Origin: Sva-07 sp963747375
GTDB taxonomy: Bacteria; Actinomycetota; Acidimicrobiia; Acidimicrobiales; Ilumatobacteraceae
Reading direction: 5' to 3'
Assembly: GCA_963747375.1 (NCBI GenBank)
Contig: CAVVFL010000035.1
Coordinates: forward strand, 1-64,000
DNA length: 64,000 nucleotides
Shown: one piece after another, positions 26,968 to 35,910 of the stretch
How the letters are laid out: every line of letters begins with the position of its first letter
Position numbering within the stretch: the first letter of the stretch is position 1
Program-made: the position numbers and the translations under genes
Notes under the pieces: generated by a model
What the model saw: the letters and a program-made list of their open reading frames with translations, nothing else
The model's database searches: none
Told to the model about the DNA's origin: nothing

Positions 26968-27771
26968 ATGCGCGTGAAACCTTCTGCCCTCTCGTCCATC
27001 GTGGCGATCCTCGGCTACATGGTCATCGTCTTCAGCGTGTGGGCCGCCGTCGGCATGAAGTACGACGAGGTCGGCGACACCCTCGAGAACGTTCAGAAGG
27101 GCGTCGTCCTCGCCGTTGCCCTGGGCGCCGTCTACCTGGTGATCGCCACTACGGTGCTCGGCTGGTGGAAGCCCGCGATCCACGAACCCCGCAAGGTGGG
27201 CAGCAAGTGGATGTGGAGCATCCCCGTGCTGCTCTTCCTCGGTGCCATCGCAAACCTGGCGACCACGAAATGGGGCGAGATCGACGGCGTCGGCAGCTAC
27301 GCCCTCTGGCTGGCGATCGGCACGCTCCTCGTCGGCTTCTCCGAGGAGCTTCTGACCCGCGGCCTCGCGATCGTCGGTGGCCGCGGTTCCATGCACGAGA
27401 AGTGGGTGTGGGTGTTCTCCGGCACCATCTTCGGCCTGCTCCACGTGCCGAATGCCTTCTTCGGGCAGAGTGTGGGCACCACCGCACAACAAGTGGTGTT
27501 CGCCTTCGGTGTCGGGCTCATGTACTACGTCACCCGTCGGATCGCCGGCACGCTGATCGTCACCATGGGATTACACGCGATCTGGGACTTCTCGGTATTC
27601 ATCCAGGATCATTCCGGGATGAACCTCGAGGACAAGCCCGTCGCTGCGGGCGGCCCTGTCCTGTACGTCGCCATCGTCCTCGGCATCGTCTCGCTCGTGA
27701 AGATCCTCAAGACCGGCGACGTCGTCGAACCGGGAGGCGACCAGCTCGCCGAGTTCGACAAGGTGGCGTGA
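26968..27771 (+). CDS. CPBP-family intramembrane protease
   Basis: 267 aa with about seven membrane helices. The Abi/CPBP motifs are complete: SEELLTRG with Glu126, Glu127 and Arg131, FGLLHVPN with His159, and GLHAIWD with His203 and Asp207. Family members include prenyl-protein proteases and bacterial immunity or signalling proteases. No operon partner or bacteriocin gene is adjacent, so the substrate is open. ATG 26968 follows a weak GAGG. Confidence 0.88.
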   Translation: MRVKPSALSSIVAILGYMVIVFSVWAAVGMKYDEVGDTLENVQKGVVLAVALGAVYLVIATTVLGWWKPAIHEPRKVGSKWMWSIPVLLFLGAIANLATTKWGEIDGVGSYALWLAIGTLLVGFSEELLTRGLAIVGGRGSMHEKWVWVFSGTIFGLLHVPNAFFGQSVGTTAQQVVFAFGVGLMYYVTRRIAGTLIVTMGLHAIWDFSVFIQDHSGMNLEDKPVAAGGPVLYVAIVLGIVSLVKILKTGDVVEPGGDQLAEFDKVA

Positions 27772-27801
27772 CGCTTCGGTCTGGCGCCCCTGGCAGGGAT
27801 C

Positions 27802-27854
27802 GTAGATCTGCCGATCTACTCGGGTAGGTGGATCGCTGTAGCACGTCGTGCTAC
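27802..27854. promoter_or_regulatory. Two dyad operators upstream of the toxin-antitoxin pair
   Basis: GTAGATC-N4-GATCTAC at 27802-27819 and GTAGCACG-T-CGTGCTAC at 27838-27854, both perfect and both framed by GTAG/CTAC. The second ends 9 bases before the antitoxin start. Phd/YefM antitoxins usually bind paired palindromes over their own promoter, so autoregulation by antitoxin or toxin-antitoxin complex is the likely use. Confidence 0.6.
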
Positions 27855-27863
27855 GTTGGGTGC

Positions 27864-28118
27864 ATGACTCAGACGATCACGCAACGCGAGCTTCGCAACG
27901 ACAGCGGTGAGATCATGCGCCGGCTCGACCACGGTGAGACGTTCATCGTGACGCGCAACGGAACCCCGGTGGGCGAATTGACTCCCATGCGCCGTCACCG
28001 CTTCGTTTCCACCGACGCCGTCGTGACGATGTTCCGCAATGCCCCGCCGATCGACGCGAGCAGATTCCGAGCCGACCTCGACGACATTTCAGACCAGAAC
28101 GCTGCACCCCGTGCGTGA
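27864..28118 (+). CDS. Type II antitoxin, Phd/YefM family
   Basis: 84 aa. N-terminal Phd/YefM DNA-binding half: TQRELRNDSGEIMRRLDHGE, TFIVTRNGTPVGELTPM, the family signature. The C-terminal tail (STDAVVTMFRNAPPIDASRF RADLDD, split here) is the toxin-neutralising part. ATG 27864 is preferred over an in-frame ATG at 27828 because the latter would lie before the second operator dyad. Overlaps the toxin start by 8 bases. Confidence 0.88.
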   Translation: MTQTITQRELRNDSGEIMRRLDHGETFIVTRNGTPVGELTPMRRHRFVSTDAVVTMFRNAPPIDASRFRADLDDISDQNAAPRA

Positions 28119-28522
28119 CGAGCGACGGCCACGAGGCCTACTCGACACCTCGGTCATCATCGATCTCGAACACCTCGAGACTGCCCAGCTGCCCATCGAG
28201 TCGGCGGTCAGCGCGATCACCATGGCCGAACTGGCCGCCGGGCCGCACGCAACCCAAGACCCCGACGAGCGGGCACGCCGACAAGACCGGCTGCAACGCG
28301 GTGGAAGCCGCCTTCGACCCGCTGCCCTTCGATTCCGAGGCCTCGCGGGCGTACGGCCGCATCTACGCCGCAGTCGTCGGAGCCGGCCGCAGAGCCCGCG
28401 GAGCACGAGCAGTCGACCTGCTCATCGCAGCAACAGCATGCTCACACGGGCTCCCGCTGTACACACGAAACCCTGCCGACTTCCATGCTCTCGGCACCCT
28501 CGTCGAGGTCGTATCCGTCTGA
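28111..28522 (+). CDS. vapC: PIN-domain toxin, VapC family, one frame break
   Basis: About 137 aa from a GTG inside the antitoxin's last codons. GLLDTSVIIDLEHL carries the first PIN Asp; VSAITMAELAAGPH the conserved Glu; after a one-base shift near 28296, PFDSEASRAYGRIYAAVV and AVDLLIAATACSHGLPLYTR provide the third and fourth acidic residues; NPADF is the usual C-terminal motif. All PIN catalytic residues are therefore present. Ribonuclease toxin held in check by the Phd partner. Whether the break is real (inactive toxin) or a read error decides whether this pair still works. Confidence 0.82.
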
Positions 28523-28527
28523 ACGAA

Positions 28528-28555
28528 GGCGAGCAGATCTTCCGATCTGCTCGCC
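28528..28555. terminator. Strong stem-loop after vapC
   Basis: Perfect 12-bp stem GGCGAGCAGATC / GATCTGCTCGCC with the 4-base loop TTCC, five bases after the vapC stop. No T run follows, so it is either a Rho-assisted terminator, an mRNA stabiliser or a recombination scar. Confidence 0.5.
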
Positions 28556-28565
28556 CCAACCAGGC

Positions 28566-28673
28566 GTCCGACGGAGCGAGGCCGAACTTCTATCCCTCCA
28601 CGGCTTCGGCCCGCGCGCCATTCGCATCCTCAACGAAGCGCTTGCCGCTCGCAATCAATCGATACGTCCCTGA
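28566..28673 (+). pseudogene. Helix-hairpin-helix C-terminal fragment
   Basis: About 35 codons reading SEAELLSLHGFGPRAIRILN EALAARN (spaced here) to a stop. This is the closing helix-hairpin-helix (AELLALHGxGPKAIxxL) of small actinobacterial DNA-binding proteins. Everything N-terminal is absent: the reading frame upstream belongs to the hairpin and vapC end. Looks like a fragment left beside the toxin-antitoxin insertion. Confidence 0.5.
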
Positions 28674-28735
28674 ACGCCGGTTCCGCTCGTGGAATTGAGT
28701 CGGCGTCGTCTTGCGCCATGGTCCACAATCGAAGG

Positions 28736-29575
28736 ATGGCGCGACGCTTCGTTCAGGTCGATGTGTTCGGCGAGTCCTCGTACCTCGGCAACCCGGTGGC
28801 CGTGGTGCTCGACGCGAACGGAATCGACGACGAGGCGATGGCGTCGATTGCCCGATGGACGAATCTGTCCGAGACGACCTTCGTGTTGTCGCCGACGACG
28901 GGAGCGGCCGACTACCGAGTGCGGATCTGGACACCGTTCGGGGAGCTGCCGTTCGCGGGACATCCGACACTCGGCACCTGTTGGGCCTGGCGCTCCAACG
29001 GTGGCGTCTCCATGCGTCCCGACGTGACGATCCAGGAATGCGGCGCCGGTCTCATCGCGGTGCGCGACGACATCGACCGACTGGCCTTTGCGGCGCCGCC
29101 GCTCGTGCGCAGTGGACCGGTCGAACCAGATCTCGTCGCCGATGTCATCGATGCCATGCAGATCGATGCGTCCGAAGTGGAGGACTCGCAGTGGGTCGAC
29201 AATGGCCCTGGCTGGATGGCGGTGCTGCTGCGGTCCGCCGATGCGGTCCGAGCTGCACACCCGAGGCGACTGCCGTTCAAGGTCGGACTCGTGGGCCTCG
29301 TTGGTGCCGAGCCGCCGGGAGCCTCGGCCGACGTCGAGGTGCGAGCGTTCTTCCCCAAGGACGGTCTGCCCACCGAAGACCCGGTGACCGGCAGTCTCAA
29401 CGCCTCTCTCGGCCAGTGGCTCATCGGGTCGGGTCGCGTCCGTCCCCCGTACGTCGCCAACCAGGGTTCTGCCCTCGGTCGCGCCGGACGTGTGCATGTC
29501 AGCCAGGATGACGACGGGCAGGTATGGGTCGCCGGCACCACGCGCACCCTGATCGATGGCACGATCGACGTGTAG
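28736..29575 (+). CDS. PhzF-family isomerase/epimerase
   Basis: 279 aa. Diaminopimelate-epimerase fold in two halves: RRFVQVDVFGESSYLGNPVA, WTNLSETTFVL with the catalytic Glu near residue 46, WTPFGELPFAGHPTLGT, and in the second half AFFPKDGLPTEDPVTGSLNA (the EDPVTGSAN-type motif). Length and motifs are those of PhzF-like proteins. No phenazine genes are near, so it is probably a general isomerase of unknown substrate. ATG 28736 (MARRFVQ) fits the family start; an ATG at 28718 is in frame. Confidence 0.88.
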   Translation: MARRFVQVDVFGESSYLGNPVAVVLDANGIDDEAMASIARWTNLSETTFVLSPTTGAADYRVRIWTPFGELPFAGHPTLGTCWAWRSNGGVSMRPDVTIQECGAGLIAVRDDIDRLAFAAPPLVRSGPVEPDLVADVIDAMQIDASEVEDSQWVDNGPGWMAVLLRSADAVRAAHPRRLPFKVGLVGLVGAEPPGASADVEVRAFFPKDGLPTEDPVTGSLNASLGQWLIGSGRVRPPYVANQGSALGRAGRVHVSQDDDGQVWVAGTTRTLIDGTIDV

Positions 29576-29694
29576 ACGCGGCGCCGGACTGACGTGTCAC
29601 CGGCCGCCGGCTGAGTGCACTCGTCTCGTCGATGAGCCGACCGGATTGACAGGCATGGTTCTGCTGGAACTCCACAACTACACGGAGATCCGTC

Positions 29695-30120
29695 ATGACA
29701 TCAGTCGACACGACAACGACAACGCTGGTCTTGCAGCAGCCGCCCGGCGGGACGTTCGACGAGGAGCAGATGGCTGCAGCGTCATTCCTTGCGCGATACA
29801 GCGGTCGGACACTCGACGCCTATCGCGACGATCTACGCGGAGTCTTCCAGTGGGCCCACGATCACCACGTCGAGGTGATGCGAGCGACGTCCGCACATCG
29901 AACTGTTCCGAGTGTCCATGGAACAACGCGGACTTGCCGCCGCAACCATCGATCGTCGGCTTTCGATGGCGTGCGGCTTCTACAAGTTCGCGGACATCGA
30001 CGGGATCATCTCGTCGAACCCCGCGCAGTACGTCCGACGACCCCAGGTCCATCCGACCGAGGCACGCGGTCTCGATCGCACCGAGTTCGGTGTGTTCCTG
30101 TTCACCGCAGAGCGCTTCGA
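29695..30120 (+). pseudogene. Tyrosine recombinase N-terminal remnant
   Basis: ATG 29695 begins MTSVDTTTTTLVLQQPPGGT; then ASFLARYSGRTLDAYRDDLR and FQWAHDHHVEVMRAT form the SAM-like core-binding domain of XerC/D-type recombinases. One shift near 29910 continues with MEQRGLAAATIDRRLSMACG FYKFADIDG (spaced) and NPAQYVRRPQV. Reading then dissolves near RTEFGVFLFTAERFDR; the catalytic Arg-His-Arg-Tyr domain is missing. A dead copy, possibly the trace of an old integron- or XerC-like insertion. Confidence 0.65.
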
Positions 30121-30284
30121 CCGCTTCGCGACGCGCGGCACGGTCTTCACCCGGAGCGATGGAACGTATTTGACGGTTCGGGACGGGCGACGCTTGTCGA
30201 CGAGGTGTCGACTGGTGAGACCAAACGCCCCGACGGCCGGGTCGGCGAGACCGGTGACAGACATCCTCCCTGGATACGATCCGG

Positions 30285-30440
30285 CGGTGGGTGGTGAACG
30301 TGTCGAACGCGACTACTTCATCCGCCAGCTGCGCGACTGGAAGGGTTCTGCTCCGGAGGAGGGGACGCCGGCCACGATGAACATCTACGGCGACGCGCGC
30401 GTGTGTGGCAGAACAGGGCGCACCTGCCACTGTCGAGGGC
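30285..30440 (+). pseudogene. Possible DUF2252 C-terminal fragment
   Basis: Reads VERDYFIRQLRDWKGSAPEE, then MNIYGDARVCG. The DYxxRQLRDxKGS pattern recalls the end of DUF2252 proteins (kinase-like fold). The residues upstream do not match and the following 30 codons are in a broken frame. Together with the recombinase piece it makes this stretch (29.7-30.5 kb) a set of remnants. Family call is tentative. Confidence 0.35.
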
Positions 30441-30540
30441 GGACTGTGACCGACTCTGGTCGTTCCCTGTCCGCTGTCGCAAACCGGGTGTTCGGAGCCG
30501 GCGGCCCACTGCGCGGAGGTTGGGGAAATGGAGTGCCGGC

Positions 30541-32197
30541 ATGACCGCGACGAGTGCAACATTGGACGCGCGGGCAAGTGCGGCGAAGGCCGTGCTGGTG
30601 ACGCTCACGGCGGCACAGTTCGTGATGATCCTCGACGCGTCGGTCATGAACGTGTCGATCGCAACGGTGGCCAGCGATCTGGGGACGACCGTCACCGGAA
30701 TCCAGACCGCGATCACGATGTACACGCTGGTGATGGCGTCGTTGATGATCACCGGTGGCCGCATGGGTGCAATCCTGGGCCGCAAACGCGCCTTCACCAT
30801 TGGTTGCGTCATCTACGCGTGCGGATCGATGACCACAGCGCTGTCGCCGAACCTGGCGGTGCTGCTGTTCGGTTGGTCGTTCCTCGAAGGTGTCGGGGCG
30901 GCGTTGGTGATGCCGGCCATCGTGTCGCTGGTGGCCTCGAACTTCGAGAAGGTGGACCGCCCCAAAGCGTACGGAATGGTCGCGGTCGGGGGCGCGATCG
31001 CAGTGGCCGTCGGCCCACTCATCGGGGGCCTGTTCACGACGTACTGGTCGTGGCGCTACGTCTTCGTGGGCGAAGTGCTCATCCTCGGTGTCGTTCTCCT
31101 CCTCAACCGCCGCACCGCTGATACCCCGACCCGAGGAGGGTGCCCACCTCGACCTCGTCGGTACCGCGCTGTCGGCACTCGGCCTCGGTCTGATCGTCTA
31201 CGGGGTTCTGCGGATGGGGACCTGGGGGCTCGCGACGCCGAAGCCCGGCGCGCCGACATGGTTCGGACTCTCACCCGTGATCTGGCTCATACTCGGCGGG
31301 GCAGCGGTGATCGTCGGATTCCTCGCCTGGGAGCGACATCGCCGCGACACCGGCAAGCCGGCGTTGCTCGACCCGGTGATCCTGCGGGTCAGGCTGCTGC
31401 GCAAGGGTCTGGTCTCGTTCTTCTTCCAGTACCTGTTGCAGGCCGGGCTGTTCTTCGCCGTGCCCCTGTTCCTCTCGATCGCGCTCGGGCTGTCGGCGAT
31501 CGAAACGGGCGTGCAGGATCCTGCCGCTGTCGATCACCCTCGTGATCGCCGCGATCGGGATCCCCAAACTGTTCCCGAACGCGTCACCGCGCCTGGTGTG
31601 TCAGCTCGGTTTCCTCGTGCTGCTCGGCGGGCTGCTGATCTTCATCGTCGCACTCGACGCCGGGGCAGGACCAGAGATCATCACCTGGCCGATGTTGCTC
31701 GCCGGTCTCGGTATCGGCATGTTGGCCTCACAACTCGGAGCGGTCACCGTGTCGTCGCTCCCCGACGAGCAGAGCGGCGAGGTCGGCGGCCTGCAGAACA
31801 CCTTCTCCAACCTCGGGATCTCGATCGGTACCGCCCTCGCCGGAGCGATCCTGATGTCGGCGCTCACCACCTCGTTCCTCACCGGCATCCAGAACAATCC
31901 CGCTGTCCCCGACGACCTCACGTCCGAAGGCGCACGACCGAACTCACGAGCGGCGTGCCGTTCGTCTCCGACGCCGATCTCAACGACGCGCTCGAGAATG
32001 CGGGCGTCACCGGCGCCACCGCAGACGCGATCGTCGCCGAGAACGCACAGGCGCGGATCGACGGACTCCGAGCCGCGTTGTCGGTGCTCGCTGTCCTCGC
32101 CGTCATCGCCCTGCTCTTCAGCGGGGGCCTGCCCACCACTCCCATCGGAGCACAACAGGACGAGGACGCTCCGACCGACGATCTGACCGACGCGTAG
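30541..32197 (+). CDS. MFS drug exporter (DHA2-like, 14 TM), three frame breaks
   Basis: About 550 aa when repaired. Opening MTATSATLDARASAAKAVLV, VMILDASVMNVSIATVASDL (motif D1-like) and GRMGAILGRKRAFTIGCVIY (motif A) are in one frame; LDLVGTALSALGLGLIVYGV and VSFFFQYLLQAGLFFAVPLF in a second after about 31120; IPKLFPNASPRLVCQLGFLV and SSLPDEQSGEVGGLQNTFSN in a third after about 31520; the tail returns to the second frame near 31950. 14 membrane spans, antibiotic/QacA-like group. Shine-Dalgarno GGAGG sits 17 bases upstream of ATG 30541. Breaks fall in GC runs, so likely sequence errors. Confidence 0.8.
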
Positions 32198-32317
32198 CCG
32201 CAGCGGCCACCGCCGAGTCGGTACGCCGACCCGTACCGACACCGGTGCGGTCATCCCTCGAGAGTGGAGTCGACGGCTCTGAGGTGAGCCGAGGGCGTGG
32301 GATACCATGCTGACGTT

Positions 32318-32332
32318 CATTCGGGTCGAATG
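32318..32332. promoter_or_regulatory. Dyad upstream of sulfatase
   Basis: CATTCG-GGT-CGAATG lies 24 bases ahead of the sulfatase ATG, with the Shine-Dalgarno GGAAGGTGGAGAG between. Placement suits an operator or a -10 region overlap. The repressor is unknown and chance is possible. Confidence 0.35.
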
Positions 32333-32355
32333 GGTCAATTCTGGAAGGTGGAGAG

Positions 32356-34727
32356 ATGGCAGAGCGCAGGCACGTCGGGCGTGAGGTCCTTCCGATCCCG
32401 GATCGGCCGTATCTCGGCCATGTGACCTATGACGCCAAGGATCCCGACACGTCGTTCCCGCCGATCGAGCCGTTGCTCCCTCCGGACGGTGCGCCGAACG
32501 TCCTGATCGTGCTCCTCGACGATGTCGGGTTCGGAGCAGCGAGCGCGTTCGGTGGTCCTGCGAACACGCCGACCGCCGAGCGGCTGCAGCGCAACGGTCT
32601 GTCATACAACCGGTTCCACACCACGGCCCTGTGTGCACCCACCCGGGCCGCGCTGCTCAGCGGACGCAACCACCATTCGGTCGGGATGGGCCTGATCACA
32701 GAGACCGCGACGGCGGCGCCGGGTTCGAGTGGGTTGCGGCCCAACAGCAAGGCGGCGCTCGCCGATGACGCTCGAAGCTCAACGGATATTCGACCGCGCA
32801 GTTCGGCAAGTGTCACGAGGTACCGCCATGGCAGTCCTCGCCGGTCGGCCCGTTCGACGCGTGGCCGTCCGGGGGCGGTGGTTTCGAGCACTTCTACGGC
32901 TTCATCGGCGGCGAGAACAACCAGTACTACCCGGCGCTGTACGACGGTTTCTCACCTGTGGAACCGGACAAGACCCCCGAAGAGGGCTACCACCTGACCG
33001 AGGACCTGACGGATCGCGCGATCGACTGGATGCGTACGCAGAAGGCGCTGGCTCCGGAGAAGCCGTTCTTCGTGTACTTCGCGCCGGGCGCCACCCACGC
33101 ACCGCACCACGTGCCGTTGGAGTGGGCCGACAAGTACGCCGGGAAGTTCGCCGACGGATGGGACGCGCAGCGCGAAGCGATCGTTCGCACGGCAGAAGGA
33201 GAACGGGGCGGTGCCCGCCGACGCCACCCTCACCCCTCGACCCGACGCGATCCCCGTCGTGGGACGACATGCCCGACGACCTCAAGGCCGTGCTCGAACG
33301 CCAGATGGAGGTCTATGCCGGTTTCCTGGAGCACACCGACTTCCATGTCGGACGGTTGATCGACTCGATCGAGTCGATCGGCGCACTCGACAACACGCTG
33401 ATCTACTACATCATCGGCGACAACGGCGCCTCCGCCGAGGGCACGGTCAACGGTGCGTTCAACGAGATGGCGAACTTCAACGGCCTCGCCGCGATCGAGA
33501 CCCCGGAGTTCATGGCGTCGGTCAAGGACAAGCTCGGCACCGTCGACGCATACAACCACTACTCGGTCGGTTGGGCGTGGGCGATGTGCACCCCGTACCA
33601 GTGGACCAAGCAGGTTGCGTCGCACTGGGGTGGCACGCGCAACGGCACGATCGTGCACTGGCCGGCAGGTATCAAGGCCGCCGGTGAAACGCGGTCGCAG
33701 TTCACGCACGTGATCGATGTCGCACCGACGGTGCTCGAGGCTGCCGGCATCCCCGAACCCCTCTTCGTGAACGGGGTCCAGCAGTCGCCGATCGAAGGCA
33801 CCAGCATGCTGTACAGCTTCGACGACCGCCGCTGCCAACGAGCGCCACGACCTGCAGTACTTCGAGATGGCCGGCAACCGTGGCATCTACCACAAGGGGT
33901 GGAGTGCCGTCACCCGCCACAGCACCCCGTGGCTACCGAGCGAGGTCCTGCCGGCCCTCGACGACGACGTGTGGGAGCTCTACGACGGCAACGTCGACTG
34001 GACTCAGGCGAACGACCTCGCCCAGGCGGAGCCGGAACGGCTGGCATCGCTGCAACGGTTGTGGCTGATCGAAGCCGTGAAGTACAACGTGCTGCCGATC
34101 GACGACCGCCGTTTCGAGCGGCTCAATGCGACCATCGCCGGTCGACCACAGCTCATCACCGGGACGACCCAGGCGCTCTTCCCGGGCATGAAGCGACTGT
34201 CGGAGAACAGTGTCATCGACATCAAGAACCGCTCCTTCAGCGTCACCGCAACCCTCGACACACCAACCAACGGGCCGACGAACGGCGTACTGATCGCCCA
34301 GGGCGGCCGGTTCGGTGGCTGGGCGTTGTACATGAAGGAGAACCGCGCCAAGTTCGTCTACAACCTGCTCGGCCTCCAGGAATTCGTCACCGAAGCGGAC
34401 GACGATCTTGCGCCGGGGTCACATCAGGTCCGCGCCGAGTTCGCCTACGACGGCGGAGGCCTCGGCAAGGGTGGCGCCGTCACGCTCTACTACGACGGCA
34501 GGCCGGTGGGCTCCGGCCGCGTCGACATCACCCAGGCCTTGATCTTCTCCGCCGACGAGACGACCGACATCGGCGACGACTACGGGATGCCCGTCAGCGT
34601 GGACTACGCGGGTGCGAGCAGATTCAACGGTCGTATCGACGTGGTCCAGATCGACGTCGGCGACGACGACCATTCCCACCTCATCGATCCCGAAGAGGTG
34701 GCCAGGGTCGCATTCTCCCGGCAGTGA
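32356..34727 (+). CDS. Type I (formylglycine) arylsulfatase, several frame breaks
   Basis: About 790 aa. NVLIVLLDDVGFG holds the metal Asp pair (55, 56); ALCAPTRAALLSGRNHH is the sulfatase signature with Cys93 to be converted to formylglycine. Later pieces: AQFGKCHEV, GFEHFYGFIGGENNQYYPAL, PFFVYFAPGATHAPHHVPLE, YIIGDNGASAEGTVNGAFNE, TRNGTIVHWPAGIKAAGETR. The last 290 residues, in one frame from 33867, form the long C-terminal extension of the PAS/AtsA group (ending DVGDDDHSHLIDPEEVARVA). Breaks near 32765, 32840, 33195, 33250 and 33830. No formylglycine-generating enzyme is in the window. Followed by two YhgE-like membrane proteins. Confidence 0.85.
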
Positions 34728-34890
34728 CCGCCCAGCCGCGGATCTTGATGGAGCTGGAGGCCGGCGTCGTCGAGGCCCTCGTTCGACCCGGTCGTTGCTG
34801 ACCGGCCGAATCAACCCTTTCGGCCGGTGGCCGATCATCACCTCACGGCTACGTTCGGAACCGATCCATTCACGAGGAAGGCGCGAGCGC

Positions 34891-35910
34891 ATGACGTCGG
34901 ACAACCCGAGCGACGGCGGAACGGAGAACGGGGGGTCCGCGGTCGCCAAGAAGTCTGTGGTCGCCCTCGCAACCGTCGGCCTCCTCGTACTGGTCTTCGG
35001 CGTGTGCCTCGTCAGCGCAGTTCAGCTGCTCGCGCCCCGCGATATGCCGTTCGGGGTCACCGCGTCGTCGCCGGTGGTCGACGCTGTGCAGCAGGAGTAC
35101 AGCCTGGACCTCAAGACCTACTCGAATGAAGCCGATCTCATGGCCGCCGCAGAGCGTGGCGACATCTACGGGGGGTACGTCGTCGGTTCGTCCACCGACA
35201 TGCTGGTGACGGTTCCGGCGAAGAGCTTCTTCGGCGAGGTGTACGTTTCCGCCGGCTTCAAGGAGGCCGCCAAGACGGAGAATCGAACCTTCACGACCAC
35301 GCCGGTCGTCCCGCTGCCGACCGCTGACCGCACCGGTGCCCTGGTGGGTCTTCTGCTGCTTCCCACCCTCGTCGGGGGCTACATGATCGCATCGCTGATG
35401 TTCTCGGCCAGCCAGATCGCAGCGGCCCGAGGACGGATCGCAATCGTCTTCGCGTTCGCCGCTGCGGTCGCGTTGATCACCGGCATCGCCGCCGGCCCGC
35501 TGATCGGTGCCTTCCCGACCAGTCACCTCTGGACCCTCCTGCCCTGCTTCTTCCTGGTCACCGCCGTCGTGGGGCTCTCGGCAGTAGCGATTCAGGCCGT
35601 CGTGGGCAAGCTGGGCTCGCTGGTCGTCGCACTGTTGTTCATCATCATCGGAGGAGCCGGTGCGGGCGGGGGCGGTGTCGCGCTGCTTCCGACCTATTGG
35701 CAGAAGATCGGAGCACTCTTTCCTCCACGCCACGCCATCGAGCTCTACCGAAACGTGCGGTACTTCGATGGCAACAACATCGCCACCCCGATCGCCGTGC
35801 TCCTGGCCTACGGTCTGGTCGGTCTCGCCGTGATCATCGCCGTGACGCGGCAGGGCGAACCCGGCCTCCGAACCTGCACCCCGCGGCGACCTCGTGGCAG
35901 CTGGCGGTGA
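34891..35910 (+). CDS. YhgE/ABC-2-like membrane protein, copy 1
   Basis: 339 aa. One membrane helix near residues 24-46 (VVALATVGLLVLVFGVCLVS), an extracytoplasmic domain about 47-150 with MPFGVTASSPVVDAVQQEYS and GDIYGGYVVGSST, then five helices to near residue 325 (GALVGLLLLPTLVGGYMIAS; SLVVALLFIIIGGAGAGGGG). This layout is that of YhgE/Pip- or DUF3533-like proteins with an ABC-2 transporter-type membrane half. C-terminal residues may be altered by a frame slip. Paralogue of the next gene, which overlaps it by 17 bases. Confidence 0.7.
   Translation: MTSDNPSDGGTENGGSAVAKKSVVALATVGLLVLVFGVCLVSAVQLLAPRDMPFGVTASSPVVDAVQQEYSLDLKTYSNEADLMAAAERGDIYGGYVVGSSTDMLVTVPAKSFFGEVYVSAGFKEAAKTENRTFTTTPVVPLPTADRTGALVGLLLLPTLVGGYMIASLMFSASQIAAARGRIAIVFAFAAAVALITGIAAGPLIGAFPTSHLWTLLPCFFLVTAVVGLSAVAIQAVVGKLGSLVVALLFIIIGGAGAGGGGVALLPTYWQKIGALFPPRHAIELYRNVRYFDGNNIATPIAVLLAYGLVGLAVIIAVTRQGEPGLRTCTPRRPRGSWR

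Noticed and set aside
2282..30540. A single island running from tRNA-Ala to the recombinase remnants
   Set aside because: The interval holds Bkd, ABC and other ordinary genes with the same composition, and I found no second copy of the tRNA end.
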